The translations under genes and the position numbers were made by a program. A stretch of DNA of 13,274 nucleotides, taken from positions 1 through 13,274 of the forward strand of contig JAOZHK010000181.1 of assembly GCA_026014905.1 (NCBI GenBank). The letters are read 5' to 3'. This DNA is from Candidatus Bathyarchaeota archaeon (GTDB lineage: Archaea > Thermoproteota > Bathyarchaeia > RBG-16-48-13 > GCA-020355125). Below, piece after piece: positions 12,691-13,274 of the stretch. The notes beneath the pieces were generated by a model. The model saw nothing but the letters and a program-made list of their open reading frames with translations, was not told the origin of the DNA and made no database searches. The stretch's first letter is position 1; every line of letters starts with the position of its first letter.

Positions 12691-13274
12691 GAGCATGAGT
12701 GATATAGCCTGTATGTCCAATCATCAACGTTTCAGGGCGAGTCTGCCCTTCTTTGACTTTCATTCGTCGTAAAATAGTTTCTACGGTTTCGATATTGATG
12801 AAACCTTTAGTATACAAAGCTGTCGTGGTTTTTACAGCTTGTTCGATCGTTGGACTAAACGAAAGAAAGCGTCCTCCAACCTTGAGGGCTGCAGCAGCGT
12901 GGGGCACGATAAGCCAGGGCGTGGCTAGATCAAGTATGACAGCATCAACATTTGTGACTGTGAAACCTTCAGTAACATCCTGTTCTCGTAATTCTACATA
13001 TGAATTTAGCCCGGTACGCAGAATATTTTTACGCGCAATGGCAAGAAAGTCGGGGCGGTACTCATAGCTATAGACTTTTCCCGTAGGCTTGACATAATAT
13101 GCTAACGCGGTCGTTAACACTCCACTGCCCGTCCCCGCTTCGATGATACGGCTTCCTGGACCAATATTTGTGTAAGTGACGATTAAGGCGATATCTTTTG
13201 GATAAATCACCTGAGTAGCATGACGCATTTTCTTGATGTAATCGTAGATAGATGGTTTGAGCATGATGAATTTT
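12677..13274 (-). CDS. trmI: tRNA (adenine-57/58-N1)-methyltransferase TrmI, 5' end beyond the window
   Basis: S-adenosylmethionine-dependent enzyme that methylates A58 (and A57 in archaea) in the tRNA T-loop. The visible part has a Rossmann methyltransferase fold: IIEAGTGSGVLTTALA (motif I), VYSYEYR with its acidic motif II residue, VDAVILDLATPW (motif IV), PHAAAALKVGGRF, and the family C-terminus RPETLMIGHTGYITHARK. In Pyrococcus homologues the segment aligned to MLKPSIYDYIKKM is preceded by about 55-60 residues. The frame stays open through 13273 (codons for K, F, I before the Met), matching the homologues' EFKILRP. So the ATG at 13264 is internal and the gene is cut by the window edge. 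The Pro usual in motif IV (LDLPxPW) is replaced by Ala here (LDLATPW). Confidence 0.93.
   Translation of the reverse strand, partial: KFIMLKPSIYDYIKKMRHATQVIYPKDIALIVTYTNIGPGSRIIEAGTGSGVLTTALAYYVKPTGKVYSYEYRPDFLAIARKNILRTGLNSYVELREQDVTEGFTVTNVDAVILDLATPWLIVPHAAAALKVGGRFLSFSPTIEQAVKTTTALYTKGFINIETVETILRRMKVKEGQTRPETLMIGHTGYITHARKIH

Noticed and set aside
1..13274. CRISPR arrays, insertion sequences or phage genes
   Set aside because: No regularly spaced repeats, transposase motifs, terminal inverted repeats or phage structural genes were seen.

Overview
The window is archaeal. It encodes a two-repeat TATA-binding protein, a short single-OB-fold SSB of the crenarchaeal type, a TFE-beta (RPC34/hRPC39-like) Fe-S winged-helix factor, a GatB amidotransferase subunit and an archaeal-type TrmI tRNA methyltransferase. 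Several promoters look like BRE plus TATA boxes, and TTG/GTG starts are frequent. TFE-beta and the short SSB point to the TACK side (Thermoproteota sensu lato: Cren-, Thaum-, Aig-, Kor- or Bathyarchaeota relatives) rather than Euryarchaeota. The exact lineage cannot be read from the sequence.

Region 1 (1-2420) is an information-processing cluster. On the minus strand are TBP and a small AbrB-like protein. Divergently, on the plus strand, are SSB, a small acidic CxxC ORF, TFE-beta and a 38-residue membrane peptide with a strong ribosome binding site. TBP, SSB and TFE-beta all act at or near the melting promoter, so their linkage is biologically coherent.

Region 2 (2420-3312) has no recognisable gene. 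It holds weak or broken ORFs, a hairpin and a repeated decamer. Regions 1 and 2 carry an unusual series of short alternating purine-pyrimidine CG tracts (Z-DNA-prone), mostly at gene boundaries. The series ends at about 4550.

Region 3 (3313-10611) is a metabolic locus. It has an MFS transporter converging on an E1-alpha/E1-beta pair of a thiamine-diphosphate 2-oxoacid or acetoin dehydrogenase, with no E2 or E3 nearby. Divergent from the E1 pair, across a palindromic intergenic element, is a LarA-family nickel-pincer racemase/epimerase with its metal ligands intact. Next come ribulose-phosphate 3-epimerase and both halves of a split transketolase. The last three form a tight operon. Together they suggest uptake and processing of a hydroxy acid or sugar acid linked to pentose-phosphate interconversion; the substrate is not known.

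Region 4 (10612-13274) holds a NUDIX hydrolase convergent with transketolase at zero spacing, then gatB divergent from it. The trmI gene converges on gatB across a strong bidirectional hairpin and runs off the window's right end, so its N-terminus is missing.
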